This document shows positions 33,094 through 43,074 of a DNA stretch of 50,839 nt, in pieces. The first letter of the stretch is position 1; every line of letters begins with the position of its first letter. This stretch comes from an uncultured Selenomonadaceae bacterium (GTDB lineage Bacteria; Bacillota; Negativicutes; Selenomonadales; Selenomonadaceae): the NCBI GenBank assembly GCA_905234505.1, contig CAJOIA010000019.1, positions 1 to 50,839 of the forward strand, given 5' to 3'. Made by a program: the position numbers and the translations under genes. The notes under the pieces were generated by a model that did no database searches, had not been told where the DNA came from, and saw only the letters and a list, made by a program, of their open reading frames with translations.

Positions 33094-35406
33094 AAGCGCA
33101 GTTTTCAAAACTTCGTCCATATGTTCGACAGGAACAAATTCAAGTTTTTCGCGTACGATTTCGGGTAAATCCTCGATATCGCGCGCGTTTTCTTTTGGCA
33201 AAATAATTGTGTGCATACCTTCACGATACGCCGCTAAAACTTTTTCCTTCAAGCCGCCTATTGGCAAAACATTTCCGCGCAAGGTAATTTCGCCGGTCAT
33301 AGCCACGTCGGAACGAACTTTGCGCTTAGTCAAGGCGCTAATCATAGCCGTTGCCATTGTTATGCCAGCGCTTGGTCCGTCTTTGGGAACTGCTCCTTCG
33401 GGAACGTGCACGTGAATATCATTTTTCTCATAAAAATCTTCATCGAGCTGCATTAAATCGCTGCGGCTGCGAATGTACGTCAAACCCGCTTGAGCGCTTT
33501 CTTGCATAACGTCGCCTAAATGTCCGGTTAATAAAAGCTTGCCTTTGCCCTTCAAAACGATAGCTTCAGTGGGAAGAATATCGCCGCCAACTTCAGTCCA
33601 CGCCATGCCGGTTGAGACGCCGATTTGAGGCTGTTTTTCCGCCTTAGTCTGAAGATATTTCGGTCGCCCGAGAAAATCGCGCAGATTTTTTGTAGTGACG
33701 TAAACCGTACCTTCCGCGCCTTCAACGATTTTGCGCGCCGCCTTGCGACAAGCACGCCCAATTATCCGTTCAAGTTCACGCACGCCAGCCTCGCGCGTAT
33801 ATTCCGCAATAATCGTTTGCAATACGCCCTTTGCAAAAACCATATCGCCCGACTTTAAGCCGTTAGCTTCTTTCTGCTTTTTAGTTAGATACCTCCGCGC
33901 TATTTCAAGCTTTTCTTGCTCAGTGTAACTTGACAGCGTAATTATTTCCATCCTGTCGCGCAGTGGTTTAGGAATTGTACTTAAATCATTCGCCGTAACA
34001 ATCCATAAAATTTTAGACAAATCAAACGCTGTATCAAGGTAATGGTCGGTAAATGAATTATTTTGCTCAGGGTCAAGCACTTCAAGCAATGCTGAAGATG
34101 GGTCGCCGCTGTAACCATCGCGCCCGATTTTGTCAACTTCATCAAGCAGGAACACCGGATTATTTGAGCCGGCTTTTTTCAAACCTTGAATAATTCTGCC
34201 AGGCAACGCACCAACATAAGTCCGCCTGTGCCCGCGAATTTCAGCCTCATCGCGAATGCCGCCTAAACTTGCGCGAATAAATTTCCGCCCCATTGCTTTA
34301 GCAACTGACGACGCCAATGAAGTTTTGCCTACGCCAGGCGGACCTACTAAACATAAAATCGGCGCCGGCTTATCCTTAGTCAAAACTTTAACCGCCAGAA
34401 AATCTAAAATGCGCTCTTTAACTTTTTCAAGCCCATAATGATCCGCGTCCAATATATTCTTTGCTTCAGAAATATCAGTTGAATCTTCAGTTGAAATGCG
34501 CCACGGCAAATCAAATAGCCAATCAATATATGTGCGAATAACATTTGACTCTTGCGCCATTGAAGGCAAACGGTCCATGCGCGTTAATTCTTTTTCAATT
34601 ATAGTTTTAACTTCGTCCGGATAATCGCCTTCTTCTAGACGCCTGCGATATTCCGACACATTTTCAGCAACATCTTCATCTTCGCCAAGTTCTTTGTGAA
34701 TTGCCCGCAGTTGTTCGCGCAGGTAATTATCTTTCTGCAGTTTTTCAATTTGCCCGCGCACCCGTTGATTTATCTGCGCCTCCATTTGCAGAACTTCAAG
34801 ATCCCGCGCCAATATCGCGTACAATTTTTCAAGCCGCTGCTCCACGTCGAGCGCTTCAAGTAATTCTTGTTTTTGGTCAAGCTTTAAATTCAAATGACTG
34901 GTAATCAAATCCGCCAGCCGCCCAATATCTTCAAGAATCGTCACTGCTACAAAAGTTTCTGAAGGAATACGCTTTGAAAGTTTAACCCACTCTTCAAATT
35001 CATGAACCACGCCACGAACAAGCGCCTCAAGCTGAAGTGAATCTTGCCAAGTGTCCTCGTGAACTTCAACATCAACTTCAGTGTAGCCTTCAAATTCGCG
35101 ATAGCCCACCATTACGCCGCGATGCACGCCTTCAACCAGAACTCGCACATTGCCGTCCGGAATTTTAATAATCTGCCGCACCTCAGCCACTGTTCCAACG
35201 TCGTACAAATCCTCGCGTCTTGGCGAATCAAAATCAAGGTCTTTCTGCGCGACCAAAAAAATTCGCCTGTCAGCTACCATTGCCGCTTCCAGCGCGTTTA
35301 TCGAATTTGGGCGACCCACGTCCAGGTGCATTATCATATTTGGAAAAACCGTCACCCCGCGCAATGGCACCATCGGCAACGTTATTTTCTCAATTACATT
35401 TGTCAA
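33085..35406 (-). CDS. lon: ATP-dependent protease Lon
   Basis: A 773-aa LonA protease, degrading misfolded and regulatory proteins. It has the N-terminal LON substrate domain ([15 protein letters not shown]), AAA+ domain with Walker [14 protein letters not shown] and Walker [12 protein letters not shown], and the C-terminal protease domain with the Ser in [19 protein letters not shown] and the Lys in [14 protein letters not shown]. The start is TTG 35406 with GAGGTG 7 bases upstream. It is the last gene of the tig-clpP-clpX-lon cluster and ends on top of nagA; no terminator is apparent. Confidence 0.97.
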   Translation of the reverse strand: MTNVIEKITLPMVPLRGVTVFPNMIMHLDVGRPNSINALEAAMVADRRIFLVAQKDLDFDSPRREDLYDVGTVAEVRQIIKIPDGNVRVLVEGVHRGVMVGYREFEGYTEVDVEVHEDTWQDSLQLEALVRGVVHEFEEWVKLSKRIPSETFVAVTILEDIGRLADLITSHLNLKLDQKQELLEALDVEQRLEKLYAILARDLEVLQMEAQINQRVRGQIEKLQKDNYLREQLRAIHKELGEDEDVAENVSEYRRRLEEGDYPDEVKTIIEKELTRMDRLPSMAQESNVIRTYIDWLFDLPWRISTEDSTDISEAKNILDADHYGLEKVKERILDFLAVKVLTKDKPAPILCLVGPPGVGKTSLASSVAKAMGRKFIRASLGGIRDEAEIRGHRRTYVGALPGRIIQGLKKAGSNNPVFLLDEVDKIGRDGYSGDPSSALLEVLDPEQNNSFTDHYLDTAFDLSKILWIVTANDLSTIPKPLRDRMEIITLSSYTEQEKLEIARRYLTKKQKEANGLKSGDMVFAKGVLQTIIAEYTREAGVRELERIIGRACRKAARKIVEGAEGTVYVTTKNLRDFLGRPKYLQTKAEKQPQIGVSTGMAWTEVGGDILPTEAIVLKGKGKLLLTGHLGDVMQESAQAGLTYIRSRSDLMQLDEDFYEKNDIHVHVPEGAVPKDGPSAGITMATAMISALTKRKVRSDVAMTGEITLRGNVLPIGGLKEKVLAAYREGMHTIILPKENARDIEDLPEIVREKLEFVPVEHMDEVLKTALLS

Positions 35407-35435
35407 TTCTTGTCACCTCTCATTCCAAAGAAGTG

Positions 35436-36677
35436 TTAATTACTTTTTAATGTTTTGGAAGTCTTGCTCCTTATAACCGGCTCAGTTTTCCCAGTAACAA
35501 CATTTTCATCTATAATACAATATGTATCGGCGTCAATTGAAGGTACGTTAAACATAATTTCTTTAATGACTCTTTCAATAATGGAGCGCAAGCCGCGCGC
35601 GCCCGTGTTTCGCTGAATTGCCTCGCGCGCAATCGCTCGCAACGCGCCATTGTCAAATGTTAATTCATGTGCGTCCATTTCCAGCATTTTTTGATATTGT
35701 TTAACCAGCGCATTCTTAGGCTCAGTGAGAATTTTAATCAGCGCGGTTTCGTCAAGAGCGTCAAGCGTCACGATAATTGGCAGGCGTCCAACAAATTCAG
35801 GAATAAGTCCAAATTTCACTAAATCATCGGGCATAACTTCCTTCAAAATTTTGCCGATGTCTTTTTCATTTTTGGAAGTAACATTTGCGCCAAAACCTAA
35901 TCTGCCGCCTTTAGCGCGCGCCTCAATCACTGTCTCCAAGTCATTAAAAGCGCCACCGCAAATAAACAAAATATCTTTCGTGTTAATCGAAACCATTTCT
36001 TGCATTTGCTGATGAATACTGCTAGGAATTGGCACATTAACGCGCGTGCCCTCTATAATCTTCAACAGCGCTTGCTGAACGCCTTCGCCGGAAATGTCGC
36101 GCGTTGTTCCAGGTTTGCGAGCAATTTTATCCACTTCATCAATATAAATAATTCCGCGCTCAGCTCTGTTAATATCGCCATTCGCAGAATTAATCAGCGC
36201 TAATAAAATATCTTCGACATTTTCACCAACATAACCTGTTTCAGTCAAAGCATTTGCGTCAACAATTGCCAGTGGCACATTTAAAATTTTAGCTAGCGTT
36301 TGCGCAAATAAAGTTTTGCCGCTACCAGTAGGACCTATCATCATGATATTGGATTTCTGAAATTCAACATCTTCTTCAGCTTGATTTTTCTGTCCAATGC
36401 GCTTGTAATGATTATACGCCGCCACTGACAAAGTTTGCTTAGCGTCGTCTTGTCCAATTATATATTGGTCTAGGATAGACTTAATTTTTTTTGGCTTAGG
36501 AAGATTTGCAACGGGGATTGTTTCTTCTTTTACGTCGTTCTCTAAAATGTCATTGCAGAGTCTAACGCAAGCGTCGCAAATGTAAACGCCAGGACCTTGA
36601 ATTAGGCGCTTTACTTGCTTGTCTAATTTACCGCAAAATGAGCATTTATAAACTTTGTTATCATTGAATTTAGGCAA
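35436..36677 (-). CDS. clpX: ATP-dependent Clp protease ATP-binding subunit ClpX
   Basis: A 413-aa ClpX unfoldase. The N-terminal zinc-binding domain has Cys12, Cys15, Cys34 and Cys37 ([14 protein letters not shown]). The AAA+ part has Walker [13 protein letters not shown] and Walker [13 protein letters not shown], and the ClpP-binding region follows. It feeds substrates to ClpP, whose gene lies directly upstream. The start is TTG 36677; the only ribosome site is a run of ten G on the coding strand, 7 bases before it. Confidence 0.97.
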   Translation of the reverse strand: MPKFNDNKVYKCSFCGKLDKQVKRLIQGPGVYICDACVRLCNDILENDVKEETIPVANLPKPKKIKSILDQYIIGQDDAKQTLSVAAYNHYKRIGQKNQAEEDVEFQKSNIMMIGPTGSGKTLFAQTLAKILNVPLAIVDANALTETGYVGENVEDILLALINSANGDINRAERGIIYIDEVDKIARKPGTTRDISGEGVQQALLKIIEGTRVNVPIPSSIHQQMQEMVSINTKDILFICGGAFNDLETVIEARAKGGRLGFGANVTSKNEKDIGKILKEVMPDDLVKFGLIPEFVGRLPIIVTLDALDETALIKILTEPKNALVKQYQKMLEMDAHELTFDNGALRAIAREAIQRNTGARGLRSIIERVIKEIMFNVPSIDADTYCIIDENVVTGKTEPVIRSKTSKTLKSN

Positions 36678-36684
36678 AATAATA

Positions 36685-36694
36685 CCCCCCCCCC
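36685..36694 (-). promoter_or_regulatory. Poly-G(10) tract serving as clpX ribosome binding site
   Basis: The plus strand shows ten C in a row, so the clpX message has AAA then ten G, 7 bases before the TTG start. Any five of these G can pair with the anti-Shine-Dalgarno. Such tracts are prone to slippage, which would shift the spacing. Confidence 0.7.
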
Positions 36695-36754
36695 TTTGCT
36701 AAAATTTGTTTCCTGATTAAGTTTTTTAGCCAACATAAAAATCTAATCCAATAA

Positions 36755-37369
36755 TCATTCATTTTTCGTTTCGGCGTCGTTTTTTATTGGGCGAACAATA
36801 ACGTCATCAATAAGCCCGTAAGCCTTAGCATCTTCAGCCGTCATAAAATTATCACGCTCAGTATCAGCCATAACTTTTTCGCGTGGCTGTCCAGTATGCT
36901 TACAAAGAATATCATTGCCGACTTCGCGCAGGCGTAAAATTTCGCGTGCTTGAATTTGAATATCGGTAGATTGTCCGCTTGCGCCGCCTAATGGCTGATG
37001 AATCATAATTCGAGCCAGCGGCAGAGCAAATCGTTTACCTTTAGCGCCAGCTGTTAAAAGCAATGAGCCCATTGACGCGGCTTGACCAATGCAAATGGTT
37101 GAAACGTCGGGTTTGATATATTGCATTGTATCATAAATTGCCAATCCGGCTGTAACAACGCCGCCAGGACTGTTTATGTACAGGTGAATATCCTTGTCGG
37201 GGTCTTCCGATTCCAAGAACAATAACTGCGCGACAACCGAATTAGCAACGTCGTCATTAATCGGTCCGCCGAGAAAAACGATTCTGTCTTTCAAAAGCCG
37301 TGAATAAATATCATAAGCGCGCTCGCCAAAACCGGTTTTTTCAATTACCATTGGAACATAATATGCCAT
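36755..37369 (-). CDS. clpP: ATP-dependent Clp protease proteolytic subunit
   Basis: A 204-aa ClpP serine protease. The catalytic serine is Ser99 in [10 protein letters not shown], the histidine is His124 in [10 protein letters not shown], and the aspartate lies in [15 protein letters not shown]. It forms the 14-mer barrel used by ClpX. I chose ATG 37369 because AGGTGAAATTT precedes it and the family starts near [11 protein letters not shown]; the frame extends further upstream without a ribosome site. Confidence 0.97.
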   Translation of the reverse strand: MAYYVPMVIEKTGFGERAYDIYSRLLKDRIVFLGGPINDDVANSVVAQLLFLESEDPDKDIHLYINSPGGVVTAGLAIYDTMQYIKPDVSTICIGQAASMGSLLLTAGAKGKRFALPLARIMIHQPLGGASGQSTDIQIQAREILRLREVGNDILCKHTGQPREKVMADTERDNFMTAEDAKAYGLIDDVIVRPIKNDAETKNE

Positions 37370-37479
37370 AAATTTCACCTCTATATAAGAATATGCGATT
37401 GAGAAATAGGCAACGCCCAAATCTCAACCGCCTTTCAAAAAAATCTATTCACTTAGTAATTTATTCAGTTTCTGTAATT

Positions 37480-38871
37480 TTATCGGATTTTTTTATCGTT
37501 AACCTTAGCTTCAACTTTTTTTTCAACGGGCGCTTCAGCAGGTGCTTCAGTTTTTTCTTCAGCGACAGTTTCACTTTGTGCCATATTGTCCACGATAAAT
37601 TTCATAACTTTACGCCTGCGTACGTTTGCTACAACGCTTGAAACTTGTCGGTTATCGGTGAGAACTTTGACAATTTGCTTAGGCGTGGTGCGATATAAGC
37701 TTGCGAGGTAGGCAATTTCATAATTGACTTCCTGATTATCAGCCTTAATATCTTCAACTTGTGCGATTTCGTCAAGCAGAATTTCAGTAAGCACGTCGCG
37801 TTTAGCAGCTTCGCGGTAGGTTTCGCGCATTGCGTCCATATCCACGCCGGAAATTGACATATACTGCTCAAGTTTCATGCCCTGAGCTTGGAGGCGCGCG
37901 TTGAGTTCGTCGATAAGTTGATCAATGCGCTCTTCAATCATAACCGGCGGCACGTCGACAGTCATATTTTTGACAGCTTTTTGAATAACGTCTTCCTGCT
38001 GTTTCTCGATGGCTCGGCGTTTTGCGTTTGCCTCCATATTTTTGCGAATATCGGCTTTGAAGTCTTCGAGCGTTTCAAATTTGCTAACCTTCTTAACAAA
38101 TTCTTCATTCAGCTCCGGCAATTCTTTATGTTTAATGCTGTCAATTTTACAATGAAAAACAGCGGGCTTATCGGCAAGGTCTTTTGCGTGATAATCTTCA
38201 GGGAAGGTGACTTTAACGTCTTTTTCGTCGCCGACTTTTAAACCAATCAGTTGTTCTTCAAAATCGCCGATAAATCTATGTGAGCCAATTTCCAGCGGAT
38301 AATCTTTACCTTCGCCGCCTTCGAATTTTTCGCCGTCGATAGTACCGACAAAATCCAGCGTGATAAAATCGCCTTCAGCTACAGTTGCATCTTCCGGTGC
38401 GTCAACCATATTTGCGTGGTGGTTTCTCAGCGCTTCAATTTGTTCATCGATATTTTCGTCGGTTACTGGCTCGATAACTTTTTCGACTTCAAGTCCTTTA
38501 TAATCGCCGAGTTTAACTTCAGGATAAGGCGTGAAAGTCAGTGTGAATTTAAATTCCTTGCCATCTTCAATGCTTACAACATTTGGTTTCATTTCGGTTA
38601 CAGGGACAATTTTCAGCTCGTTGATAATATCATTAGCGGCTTGATGGATTAAAATATCCTGCGCTTCTTCAAGCACAATACCTTTACCTAAATGTTGTTC
38701 GATTATAAAAATCGGTGGAACTTTGCCTTTACGAAAACCAGGAATACTGGAGCGCTCGGAGAGTTGTTTACAGGCGCGTTGTTTAGCCTTTTCGAGTTCG
38801 GCTGCGTCGTATTCTACGGTTACTTCACTTTCATAATCGCCTAATTTCCTTGTGCTAGTTTTCATTGTCAA
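37480..38871 (-). CDS. tig: Trigger factor
   Basis: A 463-aa ribosome-bound chaperone. The N-terminal ribosome-binding domain has the signature IPGFRKGKVPP, followed by the FKBP-type prolyl isomerase domain (VAEGDFITLDFVGTIDGEKF) and the C-terminal helical cradle, with a Pro/Glu/Ala-rich tail (EEKTEAPAEAPVEKKVEA). GGAGG stands 7 bases before TTG 38871 and 13 before ATG 38865, so TTG is the likelier start; the two differ by two residues. It heads the tig-clpP-clpX-lon cluster. Confidence 0.95.
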   Translation of the reverse strand: MTMKTSTRKLGDYESEVTVEYDAAELEKAKQRACKQLSERSSIPGFRKGKVPPIFIIEQHLGKGIVLEEAQDILIHQAANDIINELKIVPVTEMKPNVVSIEDGKEFKFTLTFTPYPEVKLGDYKGLEVEKVIEPVTDENIDEQIEALRNHHANMVDAPEDATVAEGDFITLDFVGTIDGEKFEGGEGKDYPLEIGSHRFIGDFEEQLIGLKVGDEKDVKVTFPEDYHAKDLADKPAVFHCKIDSIKHKELPELNEEFVKKVSKFETLEDFKADIRKNMEANAKRRAIEKQQEDVIQKAVKNMTVDVPPVMIEERIDQLIDELNARLQAQGMKLEQYMSISGVDMDAMRETYREAAKRDVLTEILLDEIAQVEDIKADNQEVNYEIAYLASLYRTTPKQIVKVLTDNRQVSSVVANVRRRKVMKFIVDNMAQSETVAEEKTEAPAEAPVEKKVEAKVNDKKIR

Positions 38872-38912
38872 AATATGACCTCCTGTATATCCATTGTGCA
38901 ATAACGACAAGT

Positions 38913-38941
38913 ATATTAACACAGCGGGCAAAAAAAAACAA
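38913..38941 (-). promoter_or_regulatory. Promoter of tig
   Basis: On the minus strand TTGTTT (38941-38936), a 17-base spacer and TAATAT (38918-38913) with a TGT extended -10, about 42 bases before the start codon. Confidence 0.65.
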
Positions 38942-38955
38942 GATTAATAAAGCCA

Positions 38956-39312
38956 TCAATCTGTTTTCGAATCTGCCGTGACTCTTTCGACGAAAAGTTT
39001 TCCATTTGCGCGCAAATCGAATTCCTCGATAACTTTTTTCATTGCCTGCGTCGAGGCGTCTAAATTGAAACAGATATTTCCAATTTCCGGCGCGGCAACT
39101 ATTGACATTTTTGCGGTACAAATATTGCCATTATAAACGGTCTGGTTAAGTTCCTCTTGCACTGCTAAGAAAAGTTTCTTAATTTCCTCGTGATCAATTG
39201 GCTTTTTTTCTAAGTACTTTAAAATTCCGGACGGCAGATAATCATTTGCGACTTTGTTATTGGCTACGCGTTTGGCAATCATACTTTTAAGAACGATAGG
39301 AACATTTTTCAT
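38956..39312 (-). CDS. Unknown protein, second gene of a pair
   Basis: A 118-aa basic soluble protein (MKNVPIVLKSMIAKRVANNK). No family is recognised and there is no signal peptide or membrane segment. The middle is helical (EEIKKLFLAVQEELNQTV). The start is ATG with GAGGTAGAG upstream. It follows the next entry's gene after 9 bases, so the two form an operon just upstream of the tig promoter. Function cannot be told. Confidence 0.7.
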   Translation of the reverse strand: MKNVPIVLKSMIAKRVANNKVANDYLPSGILKYLEKKPIDHEEIKKLFLAVQEELNQTVYNGNICTAKMSIVAAPEIGNICFNLDASTQAMKKVIEEFDLRANGKLFVERVTADSKTD

Positions 39313-39321
39313 AGCTCTACC

Positions 39322-39873
39322 TCAATCAAGTTTGTGTATAAAGAAATTATTAGCTTCTTCGGTCGTGAACGTCAATTTTTTTATATCGTCCAATTTACCT
39401 CCGCTTACAATCAGGTTCACAACTTTACAAAAATCGCGCAGAAGTTTTTCGTCAAAATCAAAGCAATAAGCCAAATCGACGATTCCCGAAAGTTCGGCGC
39501 TGTAAATATCGTCATTAATCGCCGCGCTGAAAAGTAGCCAGAAAATTAATCTATAATAGACGTGATAACTTTTTTCAGTGCCGCCTTTATATTTCAAATC
39601 TATAAAAGTTTGAACTAAATCTTGGTCGCTGAGGACTTCGAGGATACTTGATCTATTTGGGTTGAAAATACTTTCCATAGCGGCAATAAGCGGATCTGAA
39701 TTATAGCGCCTGAAAATTGGTACGGCGTAAGATTTGAACTTGGAACGCATATTTCCAAAAACAAAAATACCGCTAGCTCGCCCCGCAAGGTAACGGTCAG
39801 TATTTTGAATTATCGTTCGGAATTTTAATAACTTCATGTACTCCGCATCGGAGCTTAGAGCATCATAATTCAC
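39322..39873 (-). CDS. Unknown helical protein, possibly TerB-like
   Basis: A 183-aa protein, first of a two-gene unit. The C-terminal part (YRLIFWLLFSAAINDDIYSA, then ELSGIVDLAYCFDFDEKLLRD) resembles the pattern of TerB/tellurite-resistance helical domains, but the match is weak and only by eye. There is no signal peptide. I chose GTG 39873 because GGCGGTGG ends 5 bases before it; GTG 39882 overlaps this site. Partner and function are unknown. Confidence 0.65.
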   Translation of the reverse strand: MNYDALSSDAEYMKLLKFRTIIQNTDRYLAGRASGIFVFGNMRSKFKSYAVPIFRRYNSDPLIAAMESIFNPNRSSILEVLSDQDLVQTFIDLKYKGGTEKSYHVYYRLIFWLLFSAAINDDIYSAELSGIVDLAYCFDFDEKLLRDFCKVVNLIVSGGKLDDIKKLTFTTEEANNFFIHKLD

Positions 39874-39974
39874 AAGCACCACCGCCTATTTTTTTTCATT
39901 TATTTTAGCAATTTAGTTTAAATTATTCAAGTAAAAAACGCATAATAAAAATATCGGCATTTATTTTCAAATGT

Positions 39975-40937
39975 TTACCGATTTCTATTAATCACAAAAT
40001 CGGCAATTGGATTCAATGAGTTATTTATTGTGGCGTCTATTGTCACCGGCAAATTATTTTTTGCAAGTGCTATGTGTGCTTCTGCGCGAGTGCGGCAATA
40101 TTCAATGGCGTCAGTTTCGCGAATTATTTCAATAGCAAGGTTAACATCCGAACAGGTAATTTTTTTCTGCGCGATAATATTTTTCAAAGTTTCAGCGCGA
40201 TTGCTAATTTCCAAAGCGCGGATTATTGGCAAAGTTACAACGCCGCTTTTTAAATCGCCGCCAACAGCTTTGCCAGTCAATTTCTCTTCGCCAAAAAAAT
40301 CAAGTAGATCATCAATAATTTGGAACGCCAAGCCCAAATTGTTACCATAAGCGGCAAGATTTTCAATTTCTGCTTTATCAAGATTCGCGATAATTCCGCC
40401 CAGCCTGCAACATGTTGACAAAAAAAATGCGGTTTTAAGATTTATGCGAGTGTAATATTCCTCAAGCGTCGGTATAACAAAAAATGAGCGGTCTTGCATA
40501 ATTTCGCCGATACATAAATTTCTTATCAGCTTAGCCAAAACCGCGCTAACTTCAGAGCCGTAATTATTTTCAGCCACTAATTGAAAAGCCTTTGCGAAAA
40601 GATAATCACCGACCAAAACTGCAATTTGAGAGCCGTGCATTGAATTAATTGTTTCGACGCCTCGTCTTTTTTGAGCGTTATCTAAAATATCGTCGTGAAC
40701 CAAGCTTGCCATGTGAATTAGTTCAAGCGCGGTTGCCAATGGCATTTTTTTATCCGGTGAAAAATTTTTATTCGCGCAGGAGCAAGCTAAGAATAAAAGC
40801 GGGCGTAATCTTTTCCCACCGCTTATTAATGGCGTGCAAATTTCCTGTATGAATTTATCTTCAGTGACCGCCTGTTCTATGCAATTTTCTAGTTCCTGTA
40901 AATTAATTTTGGTCTCCAACGCTGATACGAAATCCAA
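39975..40937 (-). CDS. Polyprenyl diphosphate synthase
   Basis: A 320-aa trans-prenyltransferase. The first aspartate-rich motif is LVHDDILDNAQKRRG near residue 88, the second is FQIIDDLLDFFGEEK near 213, and ISGGKRLRPLLFLACS binds diphosphate. It makes a long all-trans chain (heptaprenyl or octaprenyl type), probably for menaquinone side chains, but chain length cannot be read safely. I chose TTG 40937 with AGGTG 6 bases before it; GTG 40946 overlaps the ribosome site. Confidence 0.92.
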   Translation of the reverse strand: MDFVSALETKINLQELENCIEQAVTEDKFIQEICTPLISGGKRLRPLLFLACSCANKNFSPDKKMPLATALELIHMASLVHDDILDNAQKRRGVETINSMHGSQIAVLVGDYLFAKAFQLVAENNYGSEVSAVLAKLIRNLCIGEIMQDRSFFVIPTLEEYYTRINLKTAFFLSTCCRLGGIIANLDKAEIENLAAYGNNLGLAFQIIDDLLDFFGEEKLTGKAVGGDLKSGVVTLPIIRALEISNRAETLKNIIAQKKITCSDVNLAIEIIRETDAIEYCRTRAEAHIALAKNNLPVTIDATINNSLNPIADFVINRNR

Positions 40938-40964
40938 AAATCTCACCTATTTCAAAAATTTTTT

Positions 40965-41588
40965 TCAGTAAACGAATTTAAAACTGGCAAATCTCAATTC
41001 GCTCAATTCAACTAATCGATAAAAACTTGACCAGCTGTAAAGTTCGCTGTACTTTTCGCGGCATTGCAAAACGCGCTTAACGTAATTTCTAGTTTCGGTA
41101 TAGGGTATGGCGTCGACGTCCGAAAAATTTTTCTTCCAGCCGTTAATTTCAATCCAGTGTTGAACATTGCCGCGCCCCGCATTATACGCGGCCAATGCCA
41201 AAATGTCATTTCCAAAAAATTCATTTTCGAGTTCCGACAAATACCAAATCCCGTACTTAATATTTGTGTCGCTGTCGTGCAATTTATTCAGTGACGGCGG
41301 TGGTTCATCAAGGCACGCCGCTATCCAATCCGCTGTTTCCGGCATTATCTGCATTAATCCTACTGCGCCGCTTTTGGAACGCGCATTTTCATAAAAATTA
41401 CTTTCAACTTTCATCACGGAAATTGCTAATAAGCTGTCGACTTGATATCGCGACGATAATCTTTCAATTTTTTCACGGTAAGGAAATGGATACAAGATTT
41501 TTCGCTGCGTTGTGGGTAGGCTTATTATGCAATAGCAGATTAAGCAGAGGGCTGATACTATTACCAAAAATTTTTTAAAGCTAGACAA
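40965..41588 (-). CDS. Lytic transglycosylase, SLT family
   Basis: A 207-aa protein with an N-terminal membrane anchor (FLVIVSALCLICYCIIS) and an SLT goose-lysozyme-like domain. The catalytic Glu is in MKVESNFYENARSKSGAVGL, followed by the motif MQIMPETADW, YGIWYLSELE and ALAAYNAGRGNVQHW. It cuts glycan strands of peptidoglycan to 1,6-anhydro ends. The start is taken as TTG 41588, 7 bases after AAGGTGGG; GTG 41600 would overlap the ribosome site. Its start lies inside the end of coaE. Confidence 0.92.
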   Translation of the reverse strand: MSSFKKFLVIVSALCLICYCIISLPTTQRKILYPFPYREKIERLSSRYQVDSLLAISVMKVESNFYENARSKSGAVGLMQIMPETADWIAACLDEPPPSLNKLHDSDTNIKYGIWYLSELENEFFGNDILALAAYNAGRGNVQHWIEINGWKKNFSDVDAIPYTETRNYVKRVLQCREKYSELYSWSSFYRLVELSELRFASFKFVY

Positions 41589-42201
41589 AGGCAATCCCAC
41601 CTTGATTGTAAATGCCTCGCCTTTTCAGCGCCTTAGTAACTTGTCGCTGGATATTGGCGCGGTTTTTCTGGTTATTAATGACTATATCGGCGCGCGTGCA
41701 AATTTCTTCGACCGGCATTTGCGCATTAATTCGAGCTATTGCTTGCTGATATGTAATTTTATCGCGTTGACATAGTCGCCAAATTTGTCTAGGGCGTGGA
41801 ACATACACCGCCCAAATTTCATCAAATAAAAATTCCCAGCCTGCTTCAAATAATAGCGGAACTTCGACCACTGCCAATTTACAGCCGAGATTCGCGCAGC
41901 CCACAAGAAAGTCTCTGGTGTAATTCAACAAAATCGGATGCGCCACAGAATTTATCCAAGCTCTTTCGTCCGCGTGATTGAAAATAATTTCGCCGATAAT
42001 TTTTTTGTTAAGTTGCCCGTCCGCTCCAATTACGTAATTGCCGAAATGTCGAACATAAATTTCAAACAGTGTGCCGCTTGGCAATAAAAGGTTATGCGTC
42101 ACTTCGTCAATATCCATAACTTGCGCGCCGAATTTTTTTAGCACAAATGAAACCGCAGATTTCCCGCTTGCAATTCCGCCGGTCATTCCGATTATAAACA
42201 A
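41581..42201 (-). CDS. coaE: Dephospho-CoA kinase
   Basis: A 206-aa P-loop kinase for the last step of coenzyme A synthesis. Walker A is GMTGGIASGKSAV, then DIDEVTHNLLLPSG, and VEVPLLFEAGWEFLFDEIW with the substrate-binding residues. The start is TTG 42201 with TAGGAGGAAA 9 bases upstream. It overlaps the transglycosylase gene by 8 bases. Confidence 0.95.
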   Translation of the reverse strand: MFIIGMTGGIASGKSAVSFVLKKFGAQVMDIDEVTHNLLLPSGTLFEIYVRHFGNYVIGADGQLNKKIIGEIIFNHADERAWINSVAHPILLNYTRDFLVGCANLGCKLAVVEVPLLFEAGWEFLFDEIWAVYVPRPRQIWRLCQRDKITYQQAIARINAQMPVEEICTRADIVINNQKNRANIQRQVTKALKRRGIYNQGGIAFV

Positions 42202-42213
42202 AAAATTTTCCTC

Positions 42214-43074
42214 CTATTTATCGATTAAAGCAAAGCCTCCGTCATTTTTTTCAATGAGCCGCTCTTTCAGCAAATGTCCAATTGCGCGTTTGAAAGCTGC
42301 CTTGCTGATTTTAAAAACCGCATAAATTTTTTCAGGCTCGCTATGATCATTAAGATTAATTTTGCCGTCATTTTCGCGAATAAACTTCAAAATTTTTTCG
42401 GCGTCGCTATTTATCGCATTTTCTTTAGATTCGCGCAGAGAGGCATTGAGCCTGCCATCTTCGCGAATAAAAGTCACGCGCGCCTCGACCACTTCGCCGC
42501 ATTTCAACGCACGAGGAATTTCTTTCTGCGCGATAAAAACAATGTACCTTTCGCCGGTGAAAACAAAAGCGCCAGCCTCAGTGATATTGAAAATTGCGCC
42601 GGTAACTTTGTCGCCGATTTTAACATTTTCCGCCGGTTTGGACGCGCGCCGCATTTCATCAGAAACTTTCATAGAAGTTGCAAGCCTGCCGGATTTATCG
42701 GTATACAATTTAGCCCAAACAACGTCGCCGATTTTCGGACGTCCAATCATTTCAGCGAAAGGCATAAAAATTCCACGTTCCGCGCCGACTTCCAAAAAAA
42801 TACCGTCCGAACTTTCATTAATGACTTTAAGGCGCGCCACTTGCCCAATACGCAATTTTGGAACGCGCATTGAAGCAGTTAATCTTTTTTTCGGGTCAAG
42901 ATACAGAAAAACTTCAACGATGTCGCCAATGTTAACTGCGGCGGTTTGTTGCGTTTCGTGCAAAAGAATATCCTCATTTGAATTGCCGGTTCCCGCGCCA
43001 AGAAAAGCGCCGAAATCATTTTTACGCACGACTTTTAATTTTGCAACCGTCATAGGTTTTAATTCAGTCTTCAT
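42214..43074 (-). CDS. cvfB: S1 RNA-binding domain protein, CvfB/YitL family
   Basis: A 286-aa protein with three S1-like OB domains (KVVRKNDFGAFLGAGTGN, KVINESSDGIFLEVGAERG, GAIFNITEAGAFVFTGERY) and a C-terminal winged-helix domain (ISKAAFKRAIGHLLKERLIE). In Staphylococcus CvfB affects expression of virulence factors through RNA binding. I chose ATG 43074, overlapping the end of rsfS by 11 bases; the frame extends far into rsfS without family similarity. Translation is probably coupled to rsfS. Confidence 0.9.
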   Translation of the reverse strand: MKTELKPMTVAKLKVVRKNDFGAFLGAGTGNSNEDILLHETQQTAAVNIGDIVEVFLYLDPKKRLTASMRVPKLRIGQVARLKVINESSDGIFLEVGAERGIFMPFAEMIGRPKIGDVVWAKLYTDKSGRLATSMKVSDEMRRASKPAENVKIGDKVTGAIFNITEAGAFVFTGERYIVFIAQKEIPRALKCGEVVEARVTFIREDGRLNASLRESKENAINSDAEKILKFIRENDGKINLNDHSEPEKIYAVFKISKAAFKRAIGHLLKERLIEKNDGGFALIDK

